Assembly: GCA_013396655.1 (NCBI GenBank)
Contig: WBMV01005965.1
Coordinates: 1,056,193 to 1,120,192, forward strand
From: Campylorhamphus procurvoides
Taxonomy: Eukaryota; Chordata; Aves; Passeriformes; Dendrocolaptidae
Length of the DNA: 64,000 nt
Reading direction: 5' to 3'
Part shown: positions 51,775-64,000 of the stretch, piece after piece
Layout of the letters: each line of letters opens with the position of its first letter
How positions within the stretch are numbered: the stretch's first letter is position 1
Notes under the pieces: model-generated
Seen by the model: the letters and a program-made list of their open reading frames with translations, nothing else
What the model was told of the DNA's origin: nothing
The model's database searches: none
Position numbers and translations under genes: made by a program

Positions 51775-54700
51775 GTAAGTACAATCCATCTCAGAAACAA
51801 AGTACATTTGGCAGGATGCTTTTTATTAGTAAGAGTGATCCATTAAAACCAGAATGATAATTATAAATCCAGACTAGTAAAACTAAAATAAGCTTTAAAA
51901 ATGTTCTATATCACTTTTATTAAAATTAAATAACTTCCTGTGGAGTGTGTGTTTTGATTATTTTTTGAAGTTGTTACAACTGCCTGAATTCACAATTTTC
52001 TTTTTTTAAACACATACGTGACATAAACAGAACTGTTCTCCTTAGAAAAAGGAAATAATTCATGTGTGACACCCCTCCCCCAAACTTGTTTAAGCTGTTT
52101 GGAAGTTTTAAAAGTAAAAACTTTACAGCATAAAAAGCCATCATGAATTGTTGGACATGTTGGAATGATATTAAAAAATTGTGCCTTGTTTGTTAAGGTA
52201 ATTTCAGTGTAAAATTGCACTTAAATTGTATTACGGCATGTGCTTGTGCTAAAGTTTCTAGTGACTAATAAATGATTGCTATATAGGGATTAAATCAGGA
52301 CAGCTTATGAAAAGGTTACACTCTAATGATGCTGTTTTCTGTGTGTGCATTTTATTAGTAGGATGACATTAAATGTCAGTGATAGGGCAGGGAGGTTTTT
52401 CCTTTGGACTAAAATAGACCTGGAGACAGTGACAGCAATGAAACTGTGGAAGGATCTCGGGCTTTTTTATTCTTTTCATGGCGTGCACTTCCCTAATAAC
52501 CAGTAGTATTGGAGCAACATGGGGATTCCAGAAATGACATCGTATATCTCAATTTCGTAGACATTGTATACAAACTTTTGATTGAACATATATGACTGAA
52601 AAAAAATTATAAAAACTGTCAAAAATAATTTAACAAAGGCAGTGGTAATCTTTCTTTTTAAGAAACATGATTTTCTTACCAGGAAAAAACAAAAAAACAA
52701 ATAAAATCCCAAGAATAGCACTCTCTCCTACAATTCCCTCACCAACCTATTTTCCTGTATGATACTGTAATAGCTGTATTCATTCATTACTGAATTGCAG
52801 TCCATTACTATTCATCCAAATGCTTCAATTTGTAAGTTAGTATATGGATGCCTGAACTTCTCAATCAGTTGTAGTTCTTCCCAGAATGACAGCAGATACA
52901 ACATTGTGCTAAATTTACATGATACTAACGGAACCATTTTTTCTCAACTCTATTCATTAGTGGAGAACTCTCATAAAAATTGCCTGGGCAGTCTACATGT
53001 GCAGACGCCCTGACATGGGATGCTCTGACATAAGGTGCCGAATACTATTGCTCAGCATTGCTTTCTTTCCCAAAAGATGATAGGGATCATGTTCTCACAT
53101 TGCACAAAAATATTTTTCGTAGTCAGAAATGGCCTCACAAGATACTTTCTGGACAAGGGGCTTTACTTGTAAGTGCACACGAATTGTTATTTTTTCCTAT
53201 CCTGCAGGCATGGACTAGGGGCTTAGCTCAATTGTGCTGTTTTTTTTTTTTTTTTTTTGGTGTTTTTTTTTTATTTCTTCTATCTTTCCTTATAGCTATT
53301 GGGTCCAAGAGAAAATCGAATCAAATAAGAGAAAAGGCAGCTCCCCAGCATGACCTGTAATATGAAAAGTGCAGAACTCATGTATTTTACCAGACTCAGT
53401 AACACAATAGCTGAGATTCATGACCTGCCATTTCACTGACTTAAGAAATAGAAGTTATGCTGGAACATTGGGCTCAGATGTGCTTTTGTGGAGTGTAGTG
53501 ACTTTATTCTGCAGAAGACAGGAAAAGAGAAATGTGTTTCTAAGATATAAAGCTTCCATATTTCCTTCTTCCCCAAAGCCCCTTCAACTTCAACAGGAGA
53601 GACTCTACAGAAGAAAATAGTTGAGGGTGAAACCCCTTTCATTCTTCTAGCCTCTTTAGAATCAATAACTTAAAAGGTTTAGGAGTTTAATCACTGAAAT
53701 GTAATAAATCCTGTTACAAGAAAGAAGCATTTAAAAACTCCTGCACTTCTAAAATACCTGCCAAATTGATTTCCCATACGTTGCATAGAGTATGGCCAGC
53801 TCTTAAGAGACACATATAAACAAGTGGGTATTGGTATTGAATAGGTAGGTGCTTTAATCTGCTACATCTATATGTCAGGGAAAACAAAAATTATTTAAAC
53901 CTGTTGAAGTGCTAATTTAATCGATTTGCAGACTTGTGTATGAATATATACAAAACATATGCATGCAAACTCGTTATGTTTTTCAATGCTATATCTAGAA
54001 TTACTTGAAAGGCAGCTGAGAAGATGCAGTATTACAAAATTCTGATATGGGACTAAGTTTATGGTCAGGTTAATTTCATAAGGATTCATTTGAATATTTC
54101 ATTGATATAAGGTGAGCATCTGTAGATAATTTTAAACTCTTTAAAGCCACAGTAAGTATATAGAATTTCTGGTATTTTCAAAAGCACATCAGAATTGTGG
54201 CATTATGTCTTAATTCCATTATGATGGGCATTTTGCAAGCACAAAATAAGTATGTGGTTTCCTCTCCAAAGAGTAACATGCCACATATATCTGAAGTACC
54301 AACTGTTGAAGACAGAAGACTGAAGGAAGTTTTGTCAAGACCCAGGAAAACATCCTAGCTGTGACAGTTTTCTGATCTAAGGAATATTTGAGAAGCTTTC
54401 TGAAAAGCCTTTGTGAAATACATATGCCTTAGTAACCCCTACAGAAGTTTGTCATCAGGAAGAACAGAACGGTTGGATTTTCAGTTTAAGGCAAGAAGTT
54501 AGAAACCTGTGACCTGTATTTTAAATTGTGTAGTTGGAAAGCTTAGACAAGCTTTGCCTTTCTTCCTTCATTTCCTCCTATAGGAACAATCTGGGCCATT
54601 CTTGGCTTAATAAATTTTCTTATTTATTTTAGGAAGTTTTCTATTTATTTATTTGTTTAGTAATTTTATTTTTGCAGACTATTTAAAATGTGCTGACTGC

Positions 54701-55079
54701 TAGAAGATGAGGACACTGGGAGAGCGAACAAACCCAGCTGCTGGTAGATGAAATATTGGGAAGAGAACTGGCAGATCTAAGCTCTTTGTGTACAGCATAA
54801 GCCTCCTTTTCTGTGGGCGGTCTGTACCTTCTCTCAAGAGGAATTCAGTCTGAACAAAGGCAGTCTGTGCAAAGGAAGAGATTAAGATATTAAGAATATT
54901 TGTTAGAATAGGTTTGGAGGGGAGAGCCACAAAGTAGCCATTTTCTTGCTGATACTCCAACATTTAGAGTTTTATCTTTTTACAAAGTAGTTGGCAGTAT
55001 AATGTTCTTCAAAATTTTTTTGCCAGTAGTGAAAATATATTTTTTTTCTTGACTAAATGTTTTCTATGAACTCTCTTAG
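51775..55079 (+). other. RYR2: RYR2 intron 11 (3.3 kb)
   Basis: gtaagt to atgaactctcttag. It contains a long T-rich run (53240-53279). No transposon or RNA gene was recognised. Confidence 0.88.
53240..53279. repeat. Poly-T low-complexity run
   Basis: 19 T, then ggtg, then a second T run. Confidence 0.8.
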
Positions 55080-55236
55080 GTGGAGTGGCAGCCACATTAG
55101 ATGGGGACAGCCATTCAGACTAAGACATATAACAACAGGAAAATATTTAAGTCTCCTGGATGACAAGAGTCTTCTTCTTACAGACAAAGAGAAGGCGGAT
55201 GTAAAATCCACAGCATTCTGTTTTCGGTCTTCCAAG
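55080..55236 (+). CDS. RYR2: RYR2 exon 12
   Basis: 157 nt between actctcttag and gtatgg. The first base completes Ala283, then 52 codons run WSGSHIRWGQPFRLRH to STAFCFRSSK, human residues 284-335 as recalled. Arg298, a chloride-binding residue, and Arg332, a CPVT position, are conserved. Differences from remembered human residues cluster at 309-317 (L-D-D-K-S-L-L-L-T), with Ile at 300 and Cys at 330. This is the fourth MIR repeat in domain B. The exon ends in phase 0. Confidence 0.97.
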
Positions 55237-55440
55237 GTATGGAATCAGTGCAGCATTCATATAACCAGTACTAATTCCAATCTCTTTAGAAAGAAATGTT
55301 TTGATATTTTGTTTATTTGTTGTGATTGCATTAACTACTGAAGTATTATAACTTTTCACTGATTAAAACAATCCAAAATGCAGTACAATCAATATCTAGA
55401 AAGCTTCTTTTATCATACTTCCTTTGTATATTGCTACCTG

Positions 55441-55615
55441 GGTCTCTGTTTATGTTGCATTGGGTTTTTCTTTTCTTTGTTTTGTTTGGTTTTTATTTGG
55501 TGTTGGGTTTTTGTTTGTTTGGGTTTTCTTTCCTTTTTTTTTGTAATTTGATTTTTTTTTGGTGATGTTTGTTTCATTGGTTGGGTTTTTTTGTCCTGTT
55601 TGCCCTCTTTCAAAC
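55441..55615. repeat. T/G-rich low-complexity tract
   Basis: Repeated TTTG, GGTTTTT and CTTTT words over about 175 bases. The lysine-rich 120-codon minus-strand open frame over it is a composition artefact. Confidence 0.75.
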
Positions 55616-56497
55616 AATTTACTACTTTCTGTTTTGTTTTTCTGATTAACCTCTTGTATGCTTCACTGCTTAGATCTGTTGGTGACGTAGGAAAAAATTC
55701 ATAGTATTGTGACTTATTGAAATTAAATTGCAAATTCAGTATTTCTTTGAGCAGATACTTTATTTTAGTCTTTATTTTGACATATCCAGTAAGCATTTCA
55801 GGTTTAAAACAGTACTTTTTTGTAGGGTAGTATTAAGTATAATACCAAGATGAATTCTTTAATATCCTTTGATTTCTCATACTTTTCATCTCTAGCATGG
55901 TGTCTCTGAGAATTTTCCAACAATAATTTTGTTGTTGTAAAAAATTATTTTCTAGAATATATAGTATCAGGAAACAGAATTACTCAATAACTTCTCTGTA
56001 GCATTTACTATATATATTTTTAATTACTTATCTGCTTGGGAAGACAAGTAAAGATACCAAGAGCAGGTATATAGCCTTATGCACTCCAATAACAAAGACT
56101 GTAGTTCATGTGATTGTTTTGAGATGTACACAATGTATCTTTTTAAAAAACAATTAGAAAAGTCATAGAAATACTTAAATATTTTAGGACAATGCAGTGC
56201 AGCTGTATTGGGGATTTCCTGTTGCAGCTACTGTAGATGTCAACACTTTAAAGAAAGAGGCATAGAATAATTCATTCACTGATTTTCAAGGTGGGTTTTC
56301 AGCAGGGGTTACTCAGAATGAGTGGAGCAATATACTGCATTCTACTGTTACATGGTTTATTTAGTAAAAAAATACTTGAAGGCAAGCATTTTTAGCATTA
56401 TGGAGTATTTTTTGTTCATATGGATAAGGTGATTTTTCTCTGTTTTCTAAGTAGCATATACATTTTAGAGATTAGATAATGTTGTATTTAAAGTTTC

Positions 56498-56520
56498 ATT
56501 TTATTTTATTTTATTTTTTT
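56498..56520. repeat. (ATTTT)n microsatellite
   Basis: Four ATTTT units passing into a T run. Confidence 0.75.
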
Positions 56521-56969
56521 AGCCTGAATCTGGAATTACCTTGAGAATTTATATTTTGAAATGGTTTTGTTCTCCCATGCTCAAAATAAAAGATTATCAT
56601 ATTTTGGTTACGTGTTTTTCATGGCCAAATCTATTCTATGCTGAGCAGAGCAGAGATAAAAACCTTTGGGGCAGGTAGAAACATGTTATGGAAATCAATT
56701 CTTGAAGTAACATGAGAGAATTTTAAGAGGGGTCTATAAGCTAATCAGCACATGACAAATGCAATCTTACTGATGCTTAAGTATGGATTTTCGAAGAGAT
56801 TGAAAGTTTAGAAGATCGTATTTGAAGTAAATGTTGTGGAAATCAACATTCACTTTAATTAATGACTTGGAGGGAATTACAGAGATACCACAGGGAAGGA
56901 GTTTATGGTTTGCACTTCGTTGCTGAGGGTGAATCCAGTCTGGATGCAATCCTGTGCCATGTGTTCTAG

Positions 56970-57055
56970 GACAAACCTGCTAGATCAAGGAGGTTGAACC
57001 AGATGGACCACTGTGGTCCCTTCCAGCCTGACTGATGTGATTCTGTGATTCAGTC
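56970..57055 (+). mobile_element. CR1 LINE 3' tail, sense
   Basis: gaggttgaaccagatggacc, actgtggtcccttccagcct and gatgtgattctgtgattc. About 85 bp of the CR1 3' end with its ATTCTGTG-type tail. Confidence 0.82.
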
Positions 57056-57233
57056 TCCTGCTGCAATCTTCTTGTAAGAGTGTCATGTTTCACTTTATTA
57101 GGAAGGCATTAAAAACTTTTAGGTGCCTTCCTTCTCTGGAAAAGGGTGTTAAAATAAAGATTTCAAAATTATGGCAGTTCTAGAAAGGTTTCTGTAGAGA
57201 AGGTTAGCAGATTTAGGGTCTCTTTTCCTCTAA

Positions 57234-57249
57234 GTATGTATGTATGTAT
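57234..57249. repeat. (GTAT)n microsatellite
   Basis: Four GTAT units. Confidence 0.75.
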
Positions 57250-57430
57250 CACCAGACCATCACACCTTTCCCTTGTGTTGTTGCATGTAGTTAGCACCCA
57301 AAAAATTATTCATGGGTGAGAGGGAGTTCCTAAACTTCTTTACTGAATACAGAGCATTAATAACAGGCAGTATTTCAAGTGGCTAGATGTTTCTTATAGC
57401 AATTTCAGCTCTTTTTAGTTTTCCACAGTC

Positions 57431-57476
57431 ATAATTCTTCCTTCCACTACCTGAAAGTAGTGGGAAGAAGAATTAT
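57431..57476. repeat. Hairpin with 20 bp stem and 6-base loop
   Basis: Left arm ataattcttccttccactac, loop ctgaaa, right arm gtagtgggaagaagaattat. As sense RNA, 19 of 20 positions pair, with one G-U and one mismatch. Flanks do not extend the stem far, so it is shorter than a normal microRNA precursor. Confidence 0.8.
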
Positions 57477-57789
57477 CAAGATCCCACTTGTTGTGCAACA
57501 GTAAGTTAGCTCTAAGTAAGCAAAACAAATAAGGGAGAAGTTTAAAAACTTGATTCCTTCAAGCATCTGAGTAGACAATACCTTCAATTTCTAAGTGAAA
57601 AGCTGCTTTCATGTTTGCAGAGATAATATTGAAAATACATACCCTGTAAATCTGAAGACTCACGTGCAAATATAAAGGTTATTGTGTCACCCTTTTAATT
57701 TGCAAGGACTCATCATCTTAAATCCATTAGCTTGCCAATACGGCATTTAAAAGAAACCCAGAAAAGAATAAGAAAGCTGAAGTTGTTTG

Positions 57790-57860
57790 GTATGTTTTTG
57801 TGGGGTTTTTTTGTGTGTTTGTTTTTATTTATTTTTTTCAGTTTGGTTGGTTTTGTTTTT
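57790..57860. repeat. T/G-rich low-complexity tract
   Basis: About 70 bases of T and G words like those near 55441. Confidence 0.65.
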
Positions 57861-60800
57861 CCTTTGTGAAAGCTTGAAAACATCGAAGTGTTTCCAAATA
57901 CCACTCTCAAGATAAGGATTTTCTGAGGAGCTAACAATCTCTTCCTTTTTCTTTCTGGGAATTGGACTTTATGCTTTGGATATTATATATTACCCTAATA
58001 ATTATCATTAAATGTGAATTATATTAACCTTTCAAGCATCTGAAATTCAGAAAATTCTTTAATTCTTTTTTTTTCTCTTGTTGTCCTGCTTACCTCAGCA
58101 CAGGACATCCACAGATATCTGCAACTTATCCCCCAAACATATGGCTCTTTTATAGACTTGTGTTTGCAGTGATCAGGTTTCGGAGATTTTTTTCTCTCTT
58201 CCACTTGCTCAATATTTATTCTTTTTGATAAAAAGAATAGGTTTGCTATCACTTTTCCACTGAAATAAGGTGAAACCTTATACCTATATAGAAATGTTTG
58301 TATGTTTTGTGCAAAGTCTACTTTGCCCATCCATAGTCTTTCCCAGTGAAAAGAAATGCATGAATTTTAATAAAATTTTATGTCTTGTATTTTTATGTCT
58401 TCAGCTGTTTCTTAATAAAATTTCGTAGAAAACATATTAATGTCAGCTTAAAAAGCAGTCATAAATTAGTTTCTTGCAATCAGTGAAGTCAGCTAGAATA
58501 TCAGTCCTGAAAGTGTGCCAAAGAAGGTGTAGGCTGTGTCAGATGACAAGAGATAGAGTTGAAAGGATGATCCTTAATCGTTGGAATCCATTTTCGAATG
58601 TTACAAGGAATTAAACAGAAACAATAGAGTGATATAACACATTTAAGCTGAGGCTTTGTAGAATATTTTTTGCAGCATTAATATGAAACCATTTGAATTT
58701 ATTTTGGTCATTTATCCCACAACAAAATTGTGAAGATTCTTCAGATGACATACAAACTGTTTATGAAAAGCACACCCTTCTGGAGAATATCTGGCATATT
58801 GTTCAATAAATCTGTTCATTTCCAATTCACTCTTTTTGCGTTGCATTACTGAGGTGCTTCACAGACTCCTGCAGAACCCACTTTTTGCTGTTTTTTTCCA
58901 GTGTAGTAAATGAAGATTTTTGATCCTTGTTTAGAAAAGGTGATGGTCTGACAATGGTCTAGATTGCAATGAAACTTGTTTTCTGTGTAAAAATGCTGTA
59001 GGAAGAATTGGCAGATGGTTAAATAATGACAGGTTACATATGTGGTAAGAGCGTAGTGGGCATGCAATGTCCTCACTAATGTGCAAGTATTAATTAGTGA
59101 TATGGTGATTTTTGTTGTTTTTCAGATCCTAATTTTTACTGATGAACTATTTTACAGCAGATAATGAGATTGATTCATTATATGGATATTCTCTACTACC
59201 TACTGTTTATTGACATGAAGCCAGAACATTCAAATCTTTCTCTTTATAAACAATTTGTGGTTCCTGTTCACTCCCCCAAAAATCTTGAAGCCCCCAAATG
59301 AATGCTCTAATGCCCACTGCTCCCACACCATTTTCTAGTTTTATATTTCTCTCATATATGTAGTCCAACTTTTACACAATGCTTTCCTGGCTACTGCATT
59401 TATTTTGCAGGAAAGAGCTGAGTTTAATGGGATTGAATTCAATCTGGGCTCTAAGCCTACACACAGAGCTGTTAGTGTACTTACATCAGTGAGAACAGAG
59501 ATTTTTTTTGACAAATCGTTGGCACCGCAATTTTTATGCCAAGTAAATTTAATGTAATTCTAATTGGAATGAAGATTTCAATATAAAAGAACCCAACAAA
59601 ATCCAGCCCTTAACTGGTTTCTGCTAGTACACTTTAAACAAAAATAGAGAATATTTTAAATTAATAATCCCTCGTGTTATTTACAGTGCTTTGTGAGAAA
59701 ATTTGTGAATCCTTATATTCATATCTTAAGAAATTACTGGTGAGACTTGAAAAAAATAAAAACTTACAATGTCACAGTACAGTAGATTCACACAAGTTCA
59801 CACTATCTTGTAGTTATGAAGAGAATTCAAAAGACTGGAGCTAGAAATCAGGTTGTCTTTTTCCTCATATGATAGCAGGATCCAATTTATTTTTTCCTGT
59901 ATCATAATTTGTTTGCAATGTCATTATAAGTAGCTTTTCAATTTCCAACTGTCATTACATTCAGGTTATTTGTGCTTGCTTTTAAAGAATTGAGTACAAC
60001 ATTTAGAGAAATTCTATTAACAAAATAATGAATTAATAATGAAATAGAAGCACACAGTAACTCTGTAAATGGCATCAGTTTATTAATAAATCAGTTACTG
60101 ATCAATGGACAAGATTTTAATAAGAATTTCAGCACTTAAGGAGTCAGCCATTTACAAGGTAGTGAAGTTGACATCTGTATCCAGAAACGATCAGAAAAAA
60201 ATCTGAATTGATGAGTATATTATGTCTGAAAGCTTAATATTATGAAAAATAATCATAAGAATTTCACCTCAGTATTATTTCCCTTTTTTTAAATGCTTCA
60301 AAATGCATTCATAATTGTAGGCTGAAAATCTGGCTACTGGACATCTCTCTTTAGTTAAAAATAGCTTTTAAAAATCCTTGAATAAATTAGAGATTGTTGT
60401 TTGTTCATATAAGGAAACCAGTCTTTGTCATCTTCTACTTTGAAGCTGCCTTCCCATGTTGTCTAGACACATATGTGTGGTGTAATCATTCTTCTAATCT
60501 TTTTTGGTTGTAGAAGGATAGAAAAAGTAGAAGTTTTTGTCACACTATTTGCAACATTACTCTGATTAGCTGAATGAAGCTCTTTGTTGTCTACTGCTGT
60601 CAGGAGAAGTGGAGAATGTTGAAGCTGTATTTGGCTAAGGAGGCCATGTTCTGCACTGAAAGTACAGCCTAACAGGTGTATCAGTCAGTTGAACTTTATG
60701 TTTTGGCGAGATTAAATGGATAATCTTCTGTGAAGCAGGATGGATGGGCAATTTGTCTTATAAACTGATGTCTGCGGAGAAGGAGTTGGTTCTTAGGAGA

Positions 60801-61436
60801 GCTAGGTATTGGGGAAACACCTCAGATGATAGTCACAAACTCTAGTATTGCTTGGGATACTACATTTCCTCTCTTGAAGCAACTGTTTTCTGTGTAGGAC
60901 ATCAGCTGCAGTGACGTCTGATTGTGCTGTTCTTAATTTGCAAACCAGTCACAAAAACACAGAAATGGATTGCTCTCCTCAGGAAGTACTGAGCCTGTTG
61001 TTTGGGCAGTGACAGGTTAAAAGACCATCTCTTAGTGACTGGTGAATGTTGCTCATCTTCTCCAAAATGGAAAAAATTCTCAAGTTCCCAAGAAAAAGCT
61101 TCCGGGGCTTAATGCCTGGTTCACCTAGGGGAGTCAACATGTTTGAGGCTGTTATATAAGCTTTTATGTTTCAATAATAACATGTAGTGTCAGTTATGAT
61201 CCTAGTTCTTTCCTATCCAGTTAAAATGAGTAGGATGGCTTTCCTAGGGCAATAAGCTAGGTTTTCTTGTGGGATCTCTGTCTTTAACTAGCACTTACAC
61301 TTTCCTGTTTTTTAATAATTTCTTTAAAAAAGACTCTCAAATATTCTTTTAGGTCCTGTTCTGGACAATTGCCTAGTATTTAATGTTTCATTGAAATGTT
61401 GGTAATTGTTTATGTATACATTTGTGTCTTCTTCAG

Positions 61437-61601
61437 GAAAAGTTGGATATAGGGCCAAGAAAAGAGGTGGATGGAATGGGAGCACCTGAAATAAAGTACG
61501 GGGATTCAATATGCTTCATACAACATGTAGATACAGGCCTATGGCTCACGTACCAGTCTGCTGATGCAAAGTCTGTAAGAATGGGTTCTGTGCAGCGAAA
61601 G
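61437..61601 (+). CDS. RYR2: RYR2 exon 13
   Basis: 165 nt between gtcttcttcag and gtaaga, phase 0 at both ends. Its 55 codons run EKLDIGPRKEVDGMGAPEIK to SADAKSVRMGSVQRK, human residues 336-390 as recalled. Compared with remembered human residues there are several mild changes, including Pro at 342, Ala-Pro at 351-352, Phe at 362 and Ala at 377 and 379. The segment spans the fourth and fifth MIR repeats in domain B. The core IQHVDTGLWLTYQS is conserved apart from those positions. Confidence 0.97.
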
Positions 61602-62993
61602 GTAAGACTATAAATAGGAATGCGTTTCAGTCAATCACAGTCTGATAGGGTGCATTGTGGTTGGGAAATGAAACATGAAACAGCTAGTTTCTGGGTTTCA
61701 AATATTTTAAGCATGACTTAGCATGCTTGCCATGTGGAAGGTTGGGTTAATTTTCAGTCACATGTTGGAAAGGTAAGTGATGTATTGAATTCTCAAACTG
61801 AAAGCCAAACACTGTGCATGTGTTAGCCTGTAGCCATTAATCCACAAACACTGATAAGTCTGGGTATACTTGATTTCAAACTAAAATACTAGGAACAGCC
61901 TATAGAGTATGCTAAAATTCCTTTCTTCAGTGTAGTTTGAATTGAGGAGGCTTTTAGTTCATTGTCTTTCCACATTGTAAGTTTGGGCTGGAATGTTCAA
62001 GTCTTGAGTGCTGAGAGATTTCCTTTATAGAATCATCATAGCCAAGCAGAATGCTAGTTCAGCATCATAAAGCAGGAAAAAGATTATTTTACAACACTAT
62101 AGTATTTTCCATGACTGGTAAGTCATGGAAACCAGAAGTAAAAAGTTCCCTCAAAGGACATGCCTTATAATTTTATGTATAAAATTTGTCTGTATCACAT
62201 GTGCATATGTATGAACACAAACATATTCTATAAAATTCTATCAAGCTAATATTTGGGAAACAGTGTTCATATACACATACAATTTTTAGTGATTATAATA
62301 CTAATTAACAACTAATTAATTATAATTTACTAATTATAATAGTAAATTAACAACCATAATAATTGTAATACCTAAATAATTATAAAATAATTCAAAATAA
62401 ATTACATTATTAAATAATTTAGTAATGCAAGTCTTATAAATGGAATGTGTGTGTGTGCGTACATATATGTGTATGAAAAAAATTAGTTACCAGAAATAGT
62501 TTAAAATATTTATGTAGATTGAATACCTTCCGAGCCATGGTAACTAAACATGAAAAACTGAACATTATTGGAAATGTCCCAAAGCATAGTCAGAAAAAAA
62601 GGTCAGTGACATTCTTAGAAAACAGGACCAGTAAAGAATGCCTATTATGTCATTGTCTGCTTTAGGGATTTACTGCTTTGTAAGGGAACTATTTTTAATG
62701 TTGATAAAAACAAACAGCAAGCAAAACCCCTTAGATTTTTAATTTATTATTTTTATTAGAAATAAAGTATATTTACAAAGTTGTGACTTTGAGATTCATA
62801 TGGCACTGAACCTGCTGGCTCAGTAAATTGTGTCCTTGGACATGAGAAACTAAAACATGGAATTACGTGTTTTTAATCAAATTGTTATTTTTGTGTGTGG
62901 GACTTCATTATTTCCTAGCCTGTCTGTGAGTTTTCTTATTTATAAATAATGTTTCATTTTTCAGTGACTGCTTCTTATTTTTGTTTTTTTCAG
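61602..62993 (+). other. RYR2: RYR2 intron 13 (1.4 kb)
   Basis: gtaaga to ttgtttttttcag. It contains a very AT-rich stretch at 62280-62420; otherwise nothing recognisable. Confidence 0.9.
62280..62420. repeat. AT-rich low-complexity stretch
   Basis: Diverged repeats of TAATTA, TTATAAT and AATAAT words over about 140 bases. Confidence 0.65.
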
Positions 62994-63115
62994 GCAATAA
63001 TGCACCATGAAGGTCACATGGATGATGGCTTAACACTGTCCAGATCTCAGAATGAAGAATCCCGTACAGCACGTGTCATCCGTAGTACAGTCTTCCTTTT
63101 CAACAGGTTTATAAG
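62994..63115 (+). CDS. RYR2: RYR2 exon 14
   Basis: 122 nt between tttttttcag and gtgtgc. It encodes [40 protein letters not shown] plus two bases of Arg, human residues 391-431 as recalled. Arg414, Arg417 and Arg420, mutation positions in people, are conserved. Leu403, Thr404 and Asn410 differ from what I remember. It finishes domain B (about 409) and begins the helical domain C. The chosen donor (ataag/gtgtgc) is weak but gives the expected phase 2 end. An alternative GT 9 bases upstream is in frame. Confidence 0.95.
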
Positions 63116-64000
63116 GTGTGCTTTTAAAATGATCTTTTCATCCCTGCTTTTTTCTCTTTTATTTTATTCAAAGCAGCCATTAACACAACAGTGAGCAATT
63201 TAGCCTTCAGAAAAACACAAATATACTGAAAAAATTCATAGTCTCAAAAAAAGGTTTTTCTTAAAAATTATACCTTCTTTCTACGCTCCCATTATGCTTT
63301 GCTTATTTTTTTTCCCTTTTAATGCTACTTGTTTCTTTAATACTTTGAAAGATAAAAAAAATATTTTCTTTTATAGGAATTAGCTATTTAAAAATCCTGT
63401 CAGATTTATGCAATTTGCATTTATCTTCCCATTCCAAATGTCCTCCTAAATAACACTGATAAAATGCTAATTCTCAACTGCTTGTGATTTCAGTAATTAA
63501 TGAAAGGCCCTTTCATTAGTGTAGCTTGCATTAGAAAAAGAATGATATGCAGTAAGACTGTATGGAATGATAAGAATTTTGTCATGAGAAAAAAACTGTA
63601 GGAGATGGTGACCTGAAGCAACCATGGCCTAAATCAGTGCACAGTCAAAGACATACACATCTCAATTTTTTTGAAAACATTTAACAAGGTACTTAAATAG
63701 CAACACAGAAAATCGCCCCTCAGGAGACTTTCCTACTGTATGACATTTAAAATAAAAAAGAAATGTAAGCTCTAGGTCACTTTGTAAATAATACACCTTC
63801 TTAGAAGCTTCAAAGAATGCCATGAAAGATAAGGACAGAGAAAGGCAATTTAATGATAAGGTTTCACAAATCAAGGTATTGCTAAATTACAGTGGCAGTT
63901 TTTGTGGAGTGCACAAGGTAGTGCTTAACAGTTTAGTTTTGGCATGATGTTACTCCAAGAAGAAAAAGCTGAATTGAAGAGGAAGAAAATTATTCTTCTA
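63116..64000 (+). other. RYR2: RYR2 intron 14, 5' portion
   Basis: Starts gtgtgc and runs off the window. AT-rich; no repeat, RNA gene or exon was recognised. Confidence 0.85.

Larger units (their letters stand above)
55237..61436 (+). other. RYR2: RYR2 intron 12 (6.2 kb)
   Basis: gtatgg to ttgtgtcttcttcag. It contains T/G-rich tracts (55441-55615, 57790-57860), an ATTTT microsatellite (56498-56520), a CR1 tail (56970-57055), a GTAT microsatellite (57234-57249) and a long hairpin (57431-57476). From about 58000 to 61436 I see only unique AT-rich sequence. Confidence 0.87.

Noticed and set aside
55434..55796. 120-codon lysine-rich minus-strand open frame
   Set aside because: It is the complement of a T/G-rich simple tract, so the Lys/Gln/Thr richness is compositional.

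Overview
The window is a 64 kb piece of an avian nuclear genome lying entirely inside one gene, the cardiac ryanodine receptor RYR2, on the + strand. The bird call rests on CR1 retroposon tails and bird-type endogenous retrovirus LTRs in the introns, together with spliced coding segments that read as RYR2 rather than RYR1 or RYR3. No other protein-coding gene, structural RNA gene, CRISPR array or microbial feature is supported.

Eleven coding exons are visible. They total 1,019 nt, join in a continuous reading frame, and all have AG acceptors and GT donors. By alignment with the human protein as I recall it, they are exons 4 to 14, about residues 92 to 431: 21, 15, 75, 79, 113, 100, 97, 75, 157, 165 and 122 nt. 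Exons 1 to 3 lie upstream of the window and exon 15 onward downstream. The encoded part is most of the cytosolic N-terminal region: the end of beta-trefoil domain A, all of domain B (the MIR repeats), and the first residues of domain C. In mammals this is a cluster site for arrhythmia (CPVT) mutations. Exons 4 and 5 are in-frame microexons isolated by introns of about 9 and 10.6 kb.

Layout: 1-4314 end of intron 3; 4315-4335 exon 4; 13266-13280 exon 5; 23881-26016 exons 6 to 8, close together; 38222-41927 exons 9 and 10; 51700-51774 exon 11; 55080-55236 exon 12; 61437-63115 exons 13 and 14; then the start of intron 14. Introns 4 and 5 carry four LTR pieces, including a 1,074 bp solo LTR with near-matching 5 bp target-site duplications. 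Introns 8, 9, 10 and 12 carry five CR1 3' ends in both orientations. Intron 8 also holds a GA-rich block and a possible further LTR.

I found no new biological system. The points most worth a second look are a candidate frame-shifting 16 nt microexon in intron 10, inverted CR1 copies flanking exons 9 and 10, opposed LTR copies flanking microexon 5, a perfect 30 bp palindrome, and an in-frame alternative donor in exon 14. Human residue numbers, substitutions and repeat-family names come from memory and were not searched.
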